NCBI GenBank assembly: GCA_965278965.1
Contig: OZ257127.1
Location: 1 to 64,000, forward strand
Direction: 5' to 3'
DNA from: UBA10649 sp965278965
GTDB lineage: Bacteria > Actinomycetota > Actinomycetes > S36-B12
Length of the DNA: 64,000 nucleotides
Positions 16,945 to 25,341 of this stretch are shown piece by piece. The translations under genes and the position numbers were made by a program. The notes beneath the pieces are model-generated. The model saw only the letters and a program-made list of their open reading frames with translations, did not search any database and was not told where the DNA came from. Position 1 is the first letter of the stretch; every line of letters starts with the position of its first letter.

Positions 16945-18053
16945 GCCGGCTGGGCTCCATCGGGCACCGCCTGTACAGCGGCGAGGTGTCGATCGACTTC
17001 GTCGGCCGTCGGCGGACGTGGTACGTCGTCTCGGCGATCATCCTTCTCGTCGCGGTCGGCGCCCTGTTCTTCCGCGGACTCAACCTCGGCATCGAGTTCC
17101 GCGGCGGCGCGGACTTCTCGATTCCGAACGCGACCTGCACCGTCGAGGAGGCCCGGGTCATCGCGGAGTCCGGCTCCGGCGAGCAGGCGATCGTCACGGA
17201 AACCGCGAGCGGGACGGTCCGGGTCCAGACCGAGGCGCTGACCCCGGCCGAGAGCACGCAGCTCGCCGGTCAGCTCGCCGAGGCCTGCGGCGTCTCCGTC
17301 GGCGACATCAAGATCCAGGTCGTCGGTCCGACGTGGGGTGAAGAGATCTCCAAGAAGGCCCTCCAGGGCCTGATCGTCTTCATCATCCTGGTCACGATCT
17401 TCCTGTCGATCTACTTCGAGTGGCGCATGGCCATCGCCGGCCTGATCGCGCTGGCGCACGACCTCGTCATCACGATCGGCATCTACGCGCTGACCGGTCT
17501 GGAGGTGACGCCGGCGACGGTCATCGGCCTGCTGACGATCCTCGGGTACTCCCTGTACGACACCGTCGTCGTCTTCGACAAGGTCAGGGAGAACACCCGC
17601 GGGATCACGGGCCAGTCCGTCGTGACGTTCGAGGAGTCGGCGAACCTCGCGGTCAACCAGACGCTTGTCCGGTCGATCAACACGTCGATCGTCGCCCTGC
17701 TCCCGGTCCTCGCGATCATCATCGTCGGAGCGGGCCTGCTCGGTGCGGGCACGCTGCTCGACCTCGCCGTCGCCCTGGCGATCGGCATGGCGGTCGGCGC
17801 GTACTCGTCGGTGTTCATCGCGACGCCGTTCTTCGTCCAGCTCAAGTCGCGCCAGCCGGAGATCAAGGCCCTCGCGGCCCGCGTCGCCGCCCGGCGCAAG
17901 AGCGGGCGGTCGGCGACGACGGCGGCGACCGCGGAGGCGGCGGGCGACGGCGACGGCGAGACCCCGCCGTCGGCCAGCGGGACCACGACGCGGATCGACC
18001 CCGCCGGGCGCCAACAGCCTCGGCGGCAGCCGCGGTCCAAGCGCGGTCGCTGA
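16941..18053 (+). CDS. secF: Protein translocase subunit SecF
   Basis: SecF, 370 residues, partner of SecD. IDFVGRRRTWYVVSAIIL starts TM1, GLNLGIEFRGGADF is the family motif, and VIGLLTILGYSLYDTVVVFDKVRENTR is the conserved TM4 region with the essential Asp. A charged, Arg-rich tail (about 325-370) is typical of actinobacteria. It overlaps secD by 4 nt. Confidence 0.96.
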   Translation: MSRLGSIGHRLYSGEVSIDFVGRRRTWYVVSAIILLVAVGALFFRGLNLGIEFRGGADFSIPNATCTVEEARVIAESGSGEQAIVTETASGTVRVQTEALTPAESTQLAGQLAEACGVSVGDIKIQVVGPTWGEEISKKALQGLIVFIILVTIFLSIYFEWRMAIAGLIALAHDLVITIGIYALTGLEVTPATVIGLLTILGYSLYDTVVVFDKVRENTRGITGQSVVTFEESANLAVNQTLVRSINTSIVALLPVLAIIIVGAGLLGAGTLLDLAVALAIGMAVGAYSSVFIATPFFVQLKSRQPEIKALAARVAARRKSGRSATTAATAEAAGDGDGETPPSASGTTTRIDPAGRQQPRRQPRSKRGR

Positions 18054-18103
18054 GCCAGCGCGCCGTGAACGCCAGCAGCCCGTCGCCGACGGCGACGAAC
18101 GCG

Positions 18104-18643
18104 ATGGAGCGTCTGCTGTGGTCACGGGTCCGCGACGTCCCGGACTGGCCGGAGTCCGGTGTCCTCTTCCGGGACCTCACGCCGCTGATGGCCGACCCGA
18201 TCGCGTTCGGCGCCGCGATCGACCTGATGGCGGTTCGGCTGGGACGCGGCACGATCGACCTCGTCGTCGGTGTCGAGGCGCGCGGCTTCCCGTACGGCGC
18301 CGCGCTGGCACACCACGTCCATGCCGGGTTCGTCACTTTGCGCAAGCCGGGCAAGCTGCCCGGTGCCGTGCACGCCGAGGCCTATGACCTTGAGTACGGG
18401 TCGACCAGTCTGGAGCTGCACCAGGACGCCGCCGGTCCGGGTACGCGGGTCGTCATCGTCGACGACGTGCTCGCCACCGGCGGGACGGCGGCCGCGGCGA
18501 TCGGGCTCGTCCGTCGTACGGGCGCCGAGGTGGTCGCACTTGCCGTGGTGCTCGACCTGCCGGCGCTCGGCGGCCGGGATCGTGTGCAGGCGCTGGGCAC
18601 GCCCCTGGTCGCGCTGCTCGACGCAAGCGCGCCCGTAGACTGA
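18104..18643 (+). CDS. apt: Adenine phosphoribosyltransferase
   Basis: Purine-salvage enzyme converting adenine and PRPP to AMP, 179 residues. The PRPP loop VVIVDDVLATGGTAAAAIGLV and the N-terminal VRDVPDWPESGVLFRDLTPLMAD match APT. The ATG at 18104 gives standard family length; an in-frame GTG at 18065 would add 13 low-complexity residues, and neither has a strong Shine-Dalgarno. The gene sits between secF and rel, the usual actinobacterial order (secDF-apt-rel). Confidence 0.92.
   Translation: MERLLWSRVRDVPDWPESGVLFRDLTPLMADPIAFGAAIDLMAVRLGRGTIDLVVGVEARGFPYGAALAHHVHAGFVTLRKPGKLPGAVHAEAYDLEYGSTSLELHQDAAGPGTRVVIVDDVLATGGTAAAAIGLVRRTGAEVVALAVVLDLPALGGRDRVQALGTPLVALLDASAPVD
18636..18641 (+). 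promoter_or_regulatory. -10 element for rel, inside the end of apt
   Basis: TAGACT overlaps the apt stop codon and lies 28 nt before the rel GTG, giving a 5' UTR that includes GGAGAGG. It could give rel its own transcript in addition to readthrough from secDF-apt. Confidence 0.4.
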
Positions 18644-18669
18644 GCACCCGCGCTACCGGAGAGGGGCTC

Positions 18670-20949
18670 GTGGCCAAGCAGTCGCCGCTTCCGACGGAGC
18701 CGCAGACTGCGGCTCCGGCCGTCGGCACGCCGGACTCAGGTGGCCGCCTGTCGCGCTTCGCCCGCCGCGGGGGACAGCGGCACGGATCGTCGGAGCTGGA
18801 GCCGCTGCTGCGGACCCTGCGCAAGTACCACCCGAAGGCCGACGTCCGCCTCGTCGAGCGGGCGTACGAGATGGCCGCGTACCTGCATCGTGACCAGAAG
18901 CGCCGGTCCGGCGAGGCCTACATCACCCACCCGCTCGCAGTCGCGACGATCCTGGCCGACCTCGGGATGACCGCGCCGACGCTGGCGGCCGCTCTCCTGC
19001 ACGACACGGTGGAGGACTGCGGATACGCGCTGGACGCCCTGCGGGAGGACTTCGGCGACGAGATCGCGCAGCTCGTCGACGGCGTGACGAAGCTCGACAA
19101 GGTCAAGTACGGCGAGGCCTCGGCCGCCGAGACCGTCCGCAAGATGGTCATCGCGATGGCCCGCGACATCCGCGTCCTGGTCATCAAGCTCGCCGACCGG
19201 CTGCACAACATGCGGACCCTGCGATGGATGCCGGACGAGAAGCAGCAGCAGAAGGCGCGCGAGACGCTGGAGATCTACGCCCCCTTGGCGCACCGCCTCG
19301 GCATGAACGCTGTCAAGTGGGAGCTCGAGGACCTCTCCTTCGCCACCTTGCACCCGAAGATGTACGAGGAGATCGTCCGCCTCGTCGGCCAGCGGGCGCC
19401 GCTGCGCGACCAGTACCTCACGCAGGTCATCGACCAGGTAGAGGCCGACCTCAAGGCGGCCAAGGTCAAGGCGATCGTGACCGGCCGGCCGAAGCACTAC
19501 TACTCCGTGTACCAGAAGATGATCGTGCGCGGCCACGACTTCGCCGACATCTACGACCTCGTGGGCGTCCGCATCCTCGTGGAGACCGTGCGCGACTGCT
19601 ATGCGGTCCTCGGCGTGGTCCACTCGCAGTGGAGCCCGGTTCCCGGCCGGTTCAAGGACTTCATCGCGATGCCGAAGTTCAACATGTACCAGTCGCTGCA
19701 CACGACCGTCATCGGTCCCGAGGGCAAGCCGGTGGAGCTGCAGATCCGCACGCAGGAGATGCACCGGTCAGCGGAGTTCGGCGTGGCGGCGCACTGGCGC
19801 TACAAGCAGCAGGACGTCGGCGGGAAGTCCGGTCCGGACGACTTCGGCTGGCTGCGCCAGTTGCTGGAGTGGCAGCGGGAGACGGAGGACCCCGACGAGT
19901 TCCTGGACTCCCTGCGCTACGACCTCAGCTCGACCGAGGTGTTCGTCTTCACCCCCAAGGGCGATGTCATCGCGCTGCCGGACGGGGCGACGCCGGTCGA
20001 CTTCGCGTACTCCGTGCACACCGAGGTCGGCCATCGCTGCGTCGGCGCGCGGGTCAACGGCAAGCTCGTGCCCCTGGAGTCGACGCTGGAGAACGGCGAC
20101 GTCGTCGAGATCTTCACCTCGAAGGCGGATGGAGCCGGACCGAGCCGCGACTGGCTCGGGTTCGTCAAGTCGCCCCGGGCCCGATCGAAGATCAAGGCCT
20201 GGTTCTCCAAGGAGCGCCGCGACGAGGCGATCGAGACCGGCAAGGACGAGATCGTCCGGGCGATGCGCAAGCAGGGTCTGCCGCTGCAGCGCATGATGAC
20301 CAACCAGGCGTTGACGACGATCGCCGCCGAGCTCCACCAGACCGACGTCTCGGCGCTCTACGCCGCGGTCGGCGAGGGCCGGATCTCCGCGGCGACCATC
20401 GTGCGCAAGCTGGTCGACTCGGCCGGCGGCGTCGTCGGTGCGTCCGACGACGCGGCCGAGGGCGTCAACCCGGCCACCGTGCAGCGCACGCAGCCCCGGA
20501 CGGCCGGCGACGTCGGGGTGGTCGTCAAGGGCGCTGACGACGTCTGGGTGAAGCTCGCGCGGTGCTGCACGCCCGTGCCCGGCGACGAGATCGTCGGGTT
20601 CGTCACGCGCGGTGCTGGGGTGTCCGTGCACCGCGCGGACTGCGTCAACGTGCCCGGGCTCCAGGGCGAGCCGGACCGCATGGTCGAGGTCGAGTGGGCG
20701 CCGACGTCGAGCAGCGTGTTCCTCGTCAACATCCAGGTCGAGGCGCTGGACCGCGCCCGCCTGCTGTCCGACGTGACGCGGGCCCTCTCGGACACGCACG
20801 TCAACATCCTCAGCGCGTCAGTCAGCACGACCCGCGAGCGGATCGCGTTGTCGCGGTTCACGTTCGAGATGGCCGACCCCAAGCACCTGGGCTCGGTCCT
20901 GCGGGCGGTGCGCAGCGTCGAGGGCGTCTACGACGCCTACCGCGTCTGA
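18670..20949 (+). CDS. relA: Bifunctional (p)ppGpp synthetase/hydrolase Rel
   Basis: Stringent-response enzyme of 759 residues that makes and degrades (p)ppGpp. Domains in order: HD hydrolase with intact HDTVED (about 115), synthetase with YSVYQKMIVRGHDFADIYDLVG and RFKDFIAMPKFNMYQSLHTTV, TGS (VFVFTPKGDVIALPDGATPVDFAYSVHTEVG), helical and zinc-finger region (ARCCTPVPGDEIVGFVTRGAG) and C-terminal ACT. Both catalytic sites look complete. GTG preceded by GGAGAGG. Confidence 0.97.
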   Translation: MAKQSPLPTEPQTAAPAVGTPDSGGRLSRFARRGGQRHGSSELEPLLRTLRKYHPKADVRLVERAYEMAAYLHRDQKRRSGEAYITHPLAVATILADLGMTAPTLAAALLHDTVEDCGYALDALREDFGDEIAQLVDGVTKLDKVKYGEASAAETVRKMVIAMARDIRVLVIKLADRLHNMRTLRWMPDEKQQQKARETLEIYAPLAHRLGMNAVKWELEDLSFATLHPKMYEEIVRLVGQRAPLRDQYLTQVIDQVEADLKAAKVKAIVTGRPKHYYSVYQKMIVRGHDFADIYDLVGVRILVETVRDCYAVLGVVHSQWSPVPGRFKDFIAMPKFNMYQSLHTTVIGPEGKPVELQIRTQEMHRSAEFGVAAHWRYKQQDVGGKSGPDDFGWLRQLLEWQRETEDPDEFLDSLRYDLSSTEVFVFTPKGDVIALPDGATPVDFAYSVHTEVGHRCVGARVNGKLVPLESTLENGDVVEIFTSKADGAGPSRDWLGFVKSPRARSKIKAWFSKERRDEAIETGKDEIVRAMRKQGLPLQRMMTNQALTTIAAELHQTDVSALYAAVGEGRISAATIVRKLVDSAGGVVGASDDAAEGVNPATVQRTQPRTAGDVGVVVKGADDVWVKLARCCTPVPGDEIVGFVTRGAGVSVHRADCVNVPGLQGEPDRMVEVEWAPTSSSVFLVNIQVEALDRARLLSDVTRALSDTHVNILSASVSTTRERIALSRFTFEMADPKHLGSVLRAVRSVEGVYDAYRV

Positions 20950-20956
20950 CCTAGCC

Positions 20957-21021
20957 CCGCCAACCTTGAGGTTTCAGGCCCCAAGCCGCGCGGATGAGGC
21001 CTGAAAGCTCAAGCTCGGCGG
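20957..21021. repeat. Palindromic intergenic repeat, copy A
   Basis: Inverted repeat with 24-nt arms (20957-20980 and 20998-21021, 3 mismatches) around a 17-nt loop. Arms carry the shared core CCTTG..GTTTCAGGCC / GGCCTGAAA. It lies between the convergent rel and DUF349 genes. Two other copies are at 55507-55565 and 56591-56653. It may act as a bidirectional terminator, but there is no U-tract. Confidence 0.8.
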
Positions 21022-21026
21022 AAGGA

Positions 21027-22265
21027 TCAGCCGCCGAGGAGGGCGCGGGTGCTGGCGATCTGCGCGTCCAGGCTCGCTGCCGTCGCCTCGTCCCCGCGTG
21101 CCAGTGCCGCGTCGCGCTTGGACTCCAGCCGCGACAGGGCATCGATGAACGCGGCGTTGCCCGCTGCGGACGCGCTCGACTGCCACGCCTTGGCCTCGCC
21201 GGAGCGGATGGTCTCCTCGACGCGCTTCAGCCGGCGCTCGAGCTCGTCACGGTCGGCCCGCGGCAGGTCGCCGAGGGCGTCCCAGCGTTCCTGGATGCCA
21301 CGCAGCGCGGTCTTCGCGGCCTTGAGGTCGGTGACCGGGAGCAGGCCCTCGGCCTGCTCGACGAGCGCCCGCTTGGCCGGCACGTTCTCGCGCAGCTGCT
21401 CCTCAGCGGCCTCCTCGGCGGCCACCCGAGCGGCGTAGAAGGAGTCCTGCGCGGCCTTGAAGCGCTTCCAGAGCTTGTCCTCGTCGGTGCGTGAGCCGCG
21501 CGGGGCGAGCTTCCACTCCGCCTGCAGGTCGCGCAGCGCGCGCGACGTCTTCGCCCAGTCCGTCGAGGTCGCCAGCGCCTCGGCCTGCGCGATCAGGTCG
21601 CGCTTGGCCCCCATGGCCTCCTTGCGCTTCGCGTCGACCTCGGCGAAGTGCTGGCGGCGACGCTTGTCGAAGCCGGTGCGGGCTGCGCTGATCCGCTGCC
21701 ACAGCTCCTGCTCCGCGCCGCGGTCGGCGCGCGGAAGGCCCTTCCACTCCTCGACGATCGCCGCGAACCGCTCGGTCGTGGCCTTCCACGAGGTGGATGG
21801 CCCCAGCGCCTCGGCCTCCTCGGCGAGCGCCCGGCGTGCGGCCAGCGCCGACTCGCGCTGCTCGGCCTTGCGGACTTTCGCCGCCTGTTTCGCGGCCTCG
21901 ATGTCCTTGGCGAGCTGATCGCATCGGGCCTCGAGGGTGGCGACGTCGCCGACGAACGCGCGAGCGGCGAGGGCCTGACGGACCCGCTCCAGGACCGCCT
22001 CGGCCTGCTCGGCGGTAGCGCGCTGGTCGCCCAGCCGCCGCTCGACGAGGTCGACCTCGACGACGAGGTCGTCGTACCGGCGCGCGTAGAACGCCAAGCC
22101 CTCTGCGGGATCGCCGGCGGCCCACTGGCCGACCACGACATCGCCCTCAGGCGCGCGCAGGATGACGGTGCCGTCGGCCTCGACCCGACCGAACTGCGTG
22201 GTCTCGGTGCGTCGGGGCGTCGGCGGGCGCAGCGAACCGGGCGTCGGTATCCCGGACTCGGTCAT
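21027..22265 (-). CDS. DUF349 domain-containing coiled-coil protein
   Basis: Protein of 412 residues made of tandem DUF349 helical repeats (about residues 110-380), rich in Glu, Arg and Ala with conserved W-K/R patterns such as STDWAKTSRALRDLQAEWKL. Its function is unknown; the genes for DUF349 proteins are regularly next to rel in actinobacteria. The ATG at 22265 is chosen over the longer frame because AGGAG is 7 nt upstream. N-terminal ~30 residues are Pro/Thr-rich. Confidence 0.88.
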   Translation of the reverse strand: MTESGIPTPGSLRPPTPRRTETTQFGRVEADGTVILRAPEGDVVVGQWAAGDPAEGLAFYARRYDDLVVEVDLVERRLGDQRATAEQAEAVLERVRQALAARAFVGDVATLEARCDQLAKDIEAAKQAAKVRKAEQRESALAARRALAEEAEALGPSTSWKATTERFAAIVEEWKGLPRADRGAEQELWQRISAARTGFDKRRRQHFAEVDAKRKEAMGAKRDLIAQAEALATSTDWAKTSRALRDLQAEWKLAPRGSRTDEDKLWKRFKAAQDSFYAARVAAEEAAEEQLRENVPAKRALVEQAEGLLPVTDLKAAKTALRGIQERWDALGDLPRADRDELERRLKRVEETIRSGEAKAWQSSASAAGNAAFIDALSRLESKRDAALARGDEATAASLDAQIASTRALLGG

Positions 22266-22331
22266 CGTCGACTCCTGCCCTGCCTCGGGCCGCGGCACTC
22301 CGCGGCGTCGGAGGTCACCCTAGCCAAGCCA

Positions 22332-23168
22332 TCAGGCCGGCTGGACGCTCGCGGACTCGATGAACACGGTCTGCTGCGGGGTTCCGTCCGTGCTGCCGTC
22401 CGTGGTCCCGGCAGCGGCGACCTCCTTCACGATGTCCAGTCCCGACGTGACGGTGCCCCAGATCGTGTAGTCGCCGGGCAGCACGGTGTCCTCGTAGACG
22501 ATGAAGAACTGCGACCCCGAGGTGCCCGGACCGGCGTTCGCCATCGCGACCGTGCCCGCCGGGTAGGTCGCTGCGGTCCCGCCGGGCAGGTTCTCGTCAG
22601 GCACCGTGTAGCCGGGGCCGCCGGTGCCGTCGCCCTTCGGGTCGCCGCACTGCAGCACGAAGATTCCGTCGGTCGTGAGGCGATGGCAGCGGGTGTCGTC
22701 GTAGAAGCCGCTCTTGGCGAGGAAGACCTCGCTCGCGACGGTCTTGGGTGCCGTCTCGTCGAGGGCGATGACGATGTCGCCGCAGTTGGTCGCCAGCGTG
22801 ATCGACGTCGCGCCCGCCGGGTCCTCCGTCGGCAGCGAGCCGTACGTGACGTTGTCCGCCCGCGGCGTCCCCGGGGCCTTGCAGCCCATCGCGCTCGTGG
22901 GCAGCGCCGACGGCTCGGCGGAGTCCGTGGCGAGCGCCGACGCGAGCGCGGAGGCGAGGGGCGTGGAGCCCGTGCTCGCGCTCACGTCCTCGCGCCCGGT
23001 GATCGACCACACGGCCCACGCGACCGAGGCCAGGACGAGGGCGACGACGACGACCGAGGCCACGATGACCTGACGACGCTTCGCGGTGGAGCCGCGTCGG
23101 GCACGGCGGGCCGCCTGCCGCTCGTACTTGGCGCGCGCCAGCTCGCGTTCGCGCTTGTTGCTGGCCAT
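22332..23168 (-). CDS. Membrane-anchored cyclophilin-type peptidyl-prolyl isomerase
   Basis: 278-residue protein with a basic cytoplasmic N-terminus (about 1-33), one TM helix (34-54), a Ser/Ala linker and an extracytoplasmic cyclophilin domain. Recognisable blocks include YDDTRCHRLTTDGIFVLQCGDPKGDGTGGPGYTVPDE and GSQFFIVYEDT. It should catalyse proline isomerisation of exported proteins. ATG preceded by AAAGGA. Usual neighbour of the MBL hydrolase and hisS in actinobacteria. Confidence 0.93.
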   Translation of the reverse strand: MASNKRERELARAKYERQAARRARRGSTAKRRQVIVASVVVVALVLASVAWAVWSITGREDVSASTGSTPLASALASALATDSAEPSALPTSAMGCKAPGTPRADNVTYGSLPTEDPAGATSITLATNCGDIVIALDETAPKTVASEVFLAKSGFYDDTRCHRLTTDGIFVLQCGDPKGDGTGGPGYTVPDENLPGGTAATYPAGTVAMANAGPGTSGSQFFIVYEDTVLPGDYTIWGTVTSGLDIVKEVAAAGTTDGSTDGTPQQTVFIESASVQPA

Positions 23169-23231
23169 GACGTCCTTTCGCCCTCCTGAACCTCAGGAGC
23201 GGCGCCGAGTCTATGCAGCGACCCCGGAAGA

Positions 23232-23237
23232 TAGGCT
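23232..23237 (+). promoter_or_regulatory. -10 element for the MBL hydrolase-hisS-aspS operon
   Basis: TAGGCT lies 60 nt before the GTG at 23298, in the 129-nt divergent gap with the cyclophilin gene. Confidence 0.45.
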
Positions 23238-23297
23238 GGATGCCCTCGCCCCGTGCGGCCCCGTAGCCGCCGGGGACCCCGACAGGAGGCCCCGCAC

Positions 23298-23996
23298 GTG
23301 CTCATCGGCGGATTCCCCGCGGGCTCGTGGGGCACGAACTGCTACGTGCTGGCGACCGCGCCCGGTGAGCCGTGCCTCATCGTCGACCCCGGTCAGGACT
23401 CCATCGACGGGGTGCATGCCCTTCTTCGCGAGCACCGCCTGCTGCCCGCGGCTGTTCTCCTCACGCACGGCCACATCGACCACGTGTGGTCCGTTGCCCC
23501 GGTCACCGACGAGTTCTCGATCCCGGCCCTGATCCACGCGGACGACCGCTACCGGCTGGAGGACATCGCCGGCACCAGCGCGATGTTCGCGCGGGAGGCG
23601 CTGCTGGCCATGACCAAGGGCGCGCTCGAGCTCACGGAGCCGGGCGAGGTCCTGCTGCTGGAGGACCAGCAGCGCCTGGACATCGCCGGGATCCCGATGG
23701 TGGTCCACCACGCGCCCGGCCACACGGAGGGCTCTGTCGTGTTCGAGCTCGACGAGATCATGCTCAGCGGCGACGTCCTGTTCGCCGGGTCGATCGGGCG
23801 TACCGACCTGCCCGGCGGCGACCACGCCGCGATGATCGAGTCGCTGCGCCGGGTCGTGCTACCGGCCGCCGACGAGCTCGTCGTCCTGCCCGGCCACGGC
23901 CCGCAGACGACGATCGGCGCCGAGCGGGCGAGCAACCCGTACCTTCGCCAGCTCGCCGACGACACCGAGGTCGGCCGCAACCCCAAGGGGCTGTGA
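23298..23996 (+). CDS. Metallo-beta-lactamase fold hydrolase (glyoxalase II-like)
   Basis: 232-residue MBL-fold enzyme, likely a thioester hydrolase. Metal ligands are in the HxHxDH motif (LTHGHIDHVWS), HHAPGHTEGS, the bridging Asp in LSGDVLFAGSIGRTDL and LPGHGPQT. The substrate is not defined by the sequence. GTG at 23298 is preferred because ACAGGAGG is 8 nt upstream and the extended frame has no signal. hisS starts 1 nt after its stop. Confidence 0.92.
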   Translation: MLIGGFPAGSWGTNCYVLATAPGEPCLIVDPGQDSIDGVHALLREHRLLPAAVLLTHGHIDHVWSVAPVTDEFSIPALIHADDRYRLEDIAGTSAMFAREALLAMTKGALELTEPGEVLLLEDQQRLDIAGIPMVVHHAPGHTEGSVVFELDEIMLSGDVLFAGSIGRTDLPGGDHAAMIESLRRVVLPAADELVVLPGHGPQTTIGAERASNPYLRQLADDTEVGRNPKGL

Positions 23997-23997
23997 C

Positions 23998-25341
23998 GTG
24001 GCCCGCAGAGCCGGCCTGTCCGGCTTCCCCGAGTGGCTGCCGGCCGATCAGGTCGTCGAGCAACTCGTCGTCGACACGGCGCGTCGGGTCTTCGAGCTGC
24101 ACGGTTTCTCCCCGCTGCGTACGCGTTCGGTCGAGCCGCTGGAGGAGATGCTCCGCAAGGGCGAGATCGACAAGGAGGTCTACGTCCTGCGGCGCCTGCA
24201 CGCGGAGCAGTCGGACGCGGACCCCGGGCTCGGCCTGCACTTCGACCTGACGGTGCCGTTCGCCCGGTACGTGCTCGAGCACGCCGGCCAGCTCGACTTC
24301 CCGTTCCGGCGCTACCAGATCCAGCAGGTCTGGCGGGGGGAGCGGCCGCAGGAGGGCCGCTTCCGGGAGTTCACCCAGGCCGACATCGACGTCGTCGGGC
24401 GCGACACCCTCGCGTTCCACCACGAGGTGGAGATGGCGGTCGTCATGTCCGCCGTGCTCGCCGAGCTGCCGATCCCGCCCACCGTGATCCAGGTCAACAA
24501 CCGCAAGCTCGCCGAGGGGTTCTACCGCGGTGTCGGCGCGGACGACCCGGCGGCGGTCCTGCGTGCTGTCGACAAGCTGGACAAGATCGGCCCGGAGCGG
24601 GTCGCCGACCTCCTCGTCGCCGATGCGGGGCTGAGTCGCGAGGCGGCGCTCATGTGCCTGGAGCTCGCCGGGATCCGGACGACGGACGCATCGTTCGCCG
24701 ACCGCGTCCGTGCTCTCGGTGTCTCGGATGACCTGCTGGACGAGGGGATCGCCGAGCTGGTCGCCGTCGTCGACGGCGCGAACGCGATCCGGCCGGGGTC
24801 GGTCGTGGCGGACCTGCGCATCGCCCGCGGCCTCGACTACTACACGGGCACGGTCTACGAGACCCAGCTCGTCGGCCACGAAGGCGTCGGCTCCATCGCC
24901 TCCGGCGGCCGCTACGACGCGTTGGCGTCGGACGGCCGGCAGAGCTACCCCGGCGTCGGCATCTCCCTCGGTGTGACGCGGCTGGTGTCCGTCCTGCTCG
25001 GACGCCGGCTCGTCGCGGCATCGCGTGCGGTGCCGTCGGCGGTCCTCGTCGCGGTGACCGACGAGGAGTCGCGGCCGGCCAGCGAGCAGGTCGCGGCTCA
25101 GCTGCGTGCGGGCGGTGTCGCGTGCGAGGTCGCCCCCGCCGCGGACAAGTTCGGCAAGCAGCTCAAGCACGCCGACCGCCGCGGCATCCCGTTCGTCTGG
25201 TTCCCCGATGCCGCCGGCGACACCGTCAAGGACCTCCGGTCCGGCGAGCAGGTCCCGGCCGACGCCGCGACCTGGCGTCCGCCCGCGGCCGATGCCCGCC
25301 CCACCGTCTCGTCCACCAGCAGCCAGGAGGCATGTCCGTGA
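23998..25341 (+). CDS. hisS: Histidyl-tRNA synthetase
   Basis: Class II synthetase of 447 residues that charges tRNA-His. Motif 2 (RYQIQQVWRGERPQEGRFREFTQADIDVVG), the histidine-specific ARGLDYYTGTVYE block and the C-terminal anticodon-binding domain (about 345-430) are present. The N-terminus lacks the usual PRG(T/M)-type motif and starts FPEWLPADQVVEQLVVDTARRVFELHGF, as in the long actinobacterial variant. Stop overlaps aspS. Confidence 0.95.
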   Translation: MARRAGLSGFPEWLPADQVVEQLVVDTARRVFELHGFSPLRTRSVEPLEEMLRKGEIDKEVYVLRRLHAEQSDADPGLGLHFDLTVPFARYVLEHAGQLDFPFRRYQIQQVWRGERPQEGRFREFTQADIDVVGRDTLAFHHEVEMAVVMSAVLAELPIPPTVIQVNNRKLAEGFYRGVGADDPAAVLRAVDKLDKIGPERVADLLVADAGLSREAALMCLELAGIRTTDASFADRVRALGVSDDLLDEGIAELVAVVDGANAIRPGSVVADLRIARGLDYYTGTVYETQLVGHEGVGSIASGGRYDALASDGRQSYPGVGISLGVTRLVSVLLGRRLVAASRAVPSAVLVAVTDEESRPASEQVAAQLRAGGVACEVAPAADKFGKQLKHADRRGIPFVWFPDAAGDTVKDLRSGEQVPADAATWRPPAADARPTVSSTSSQEACP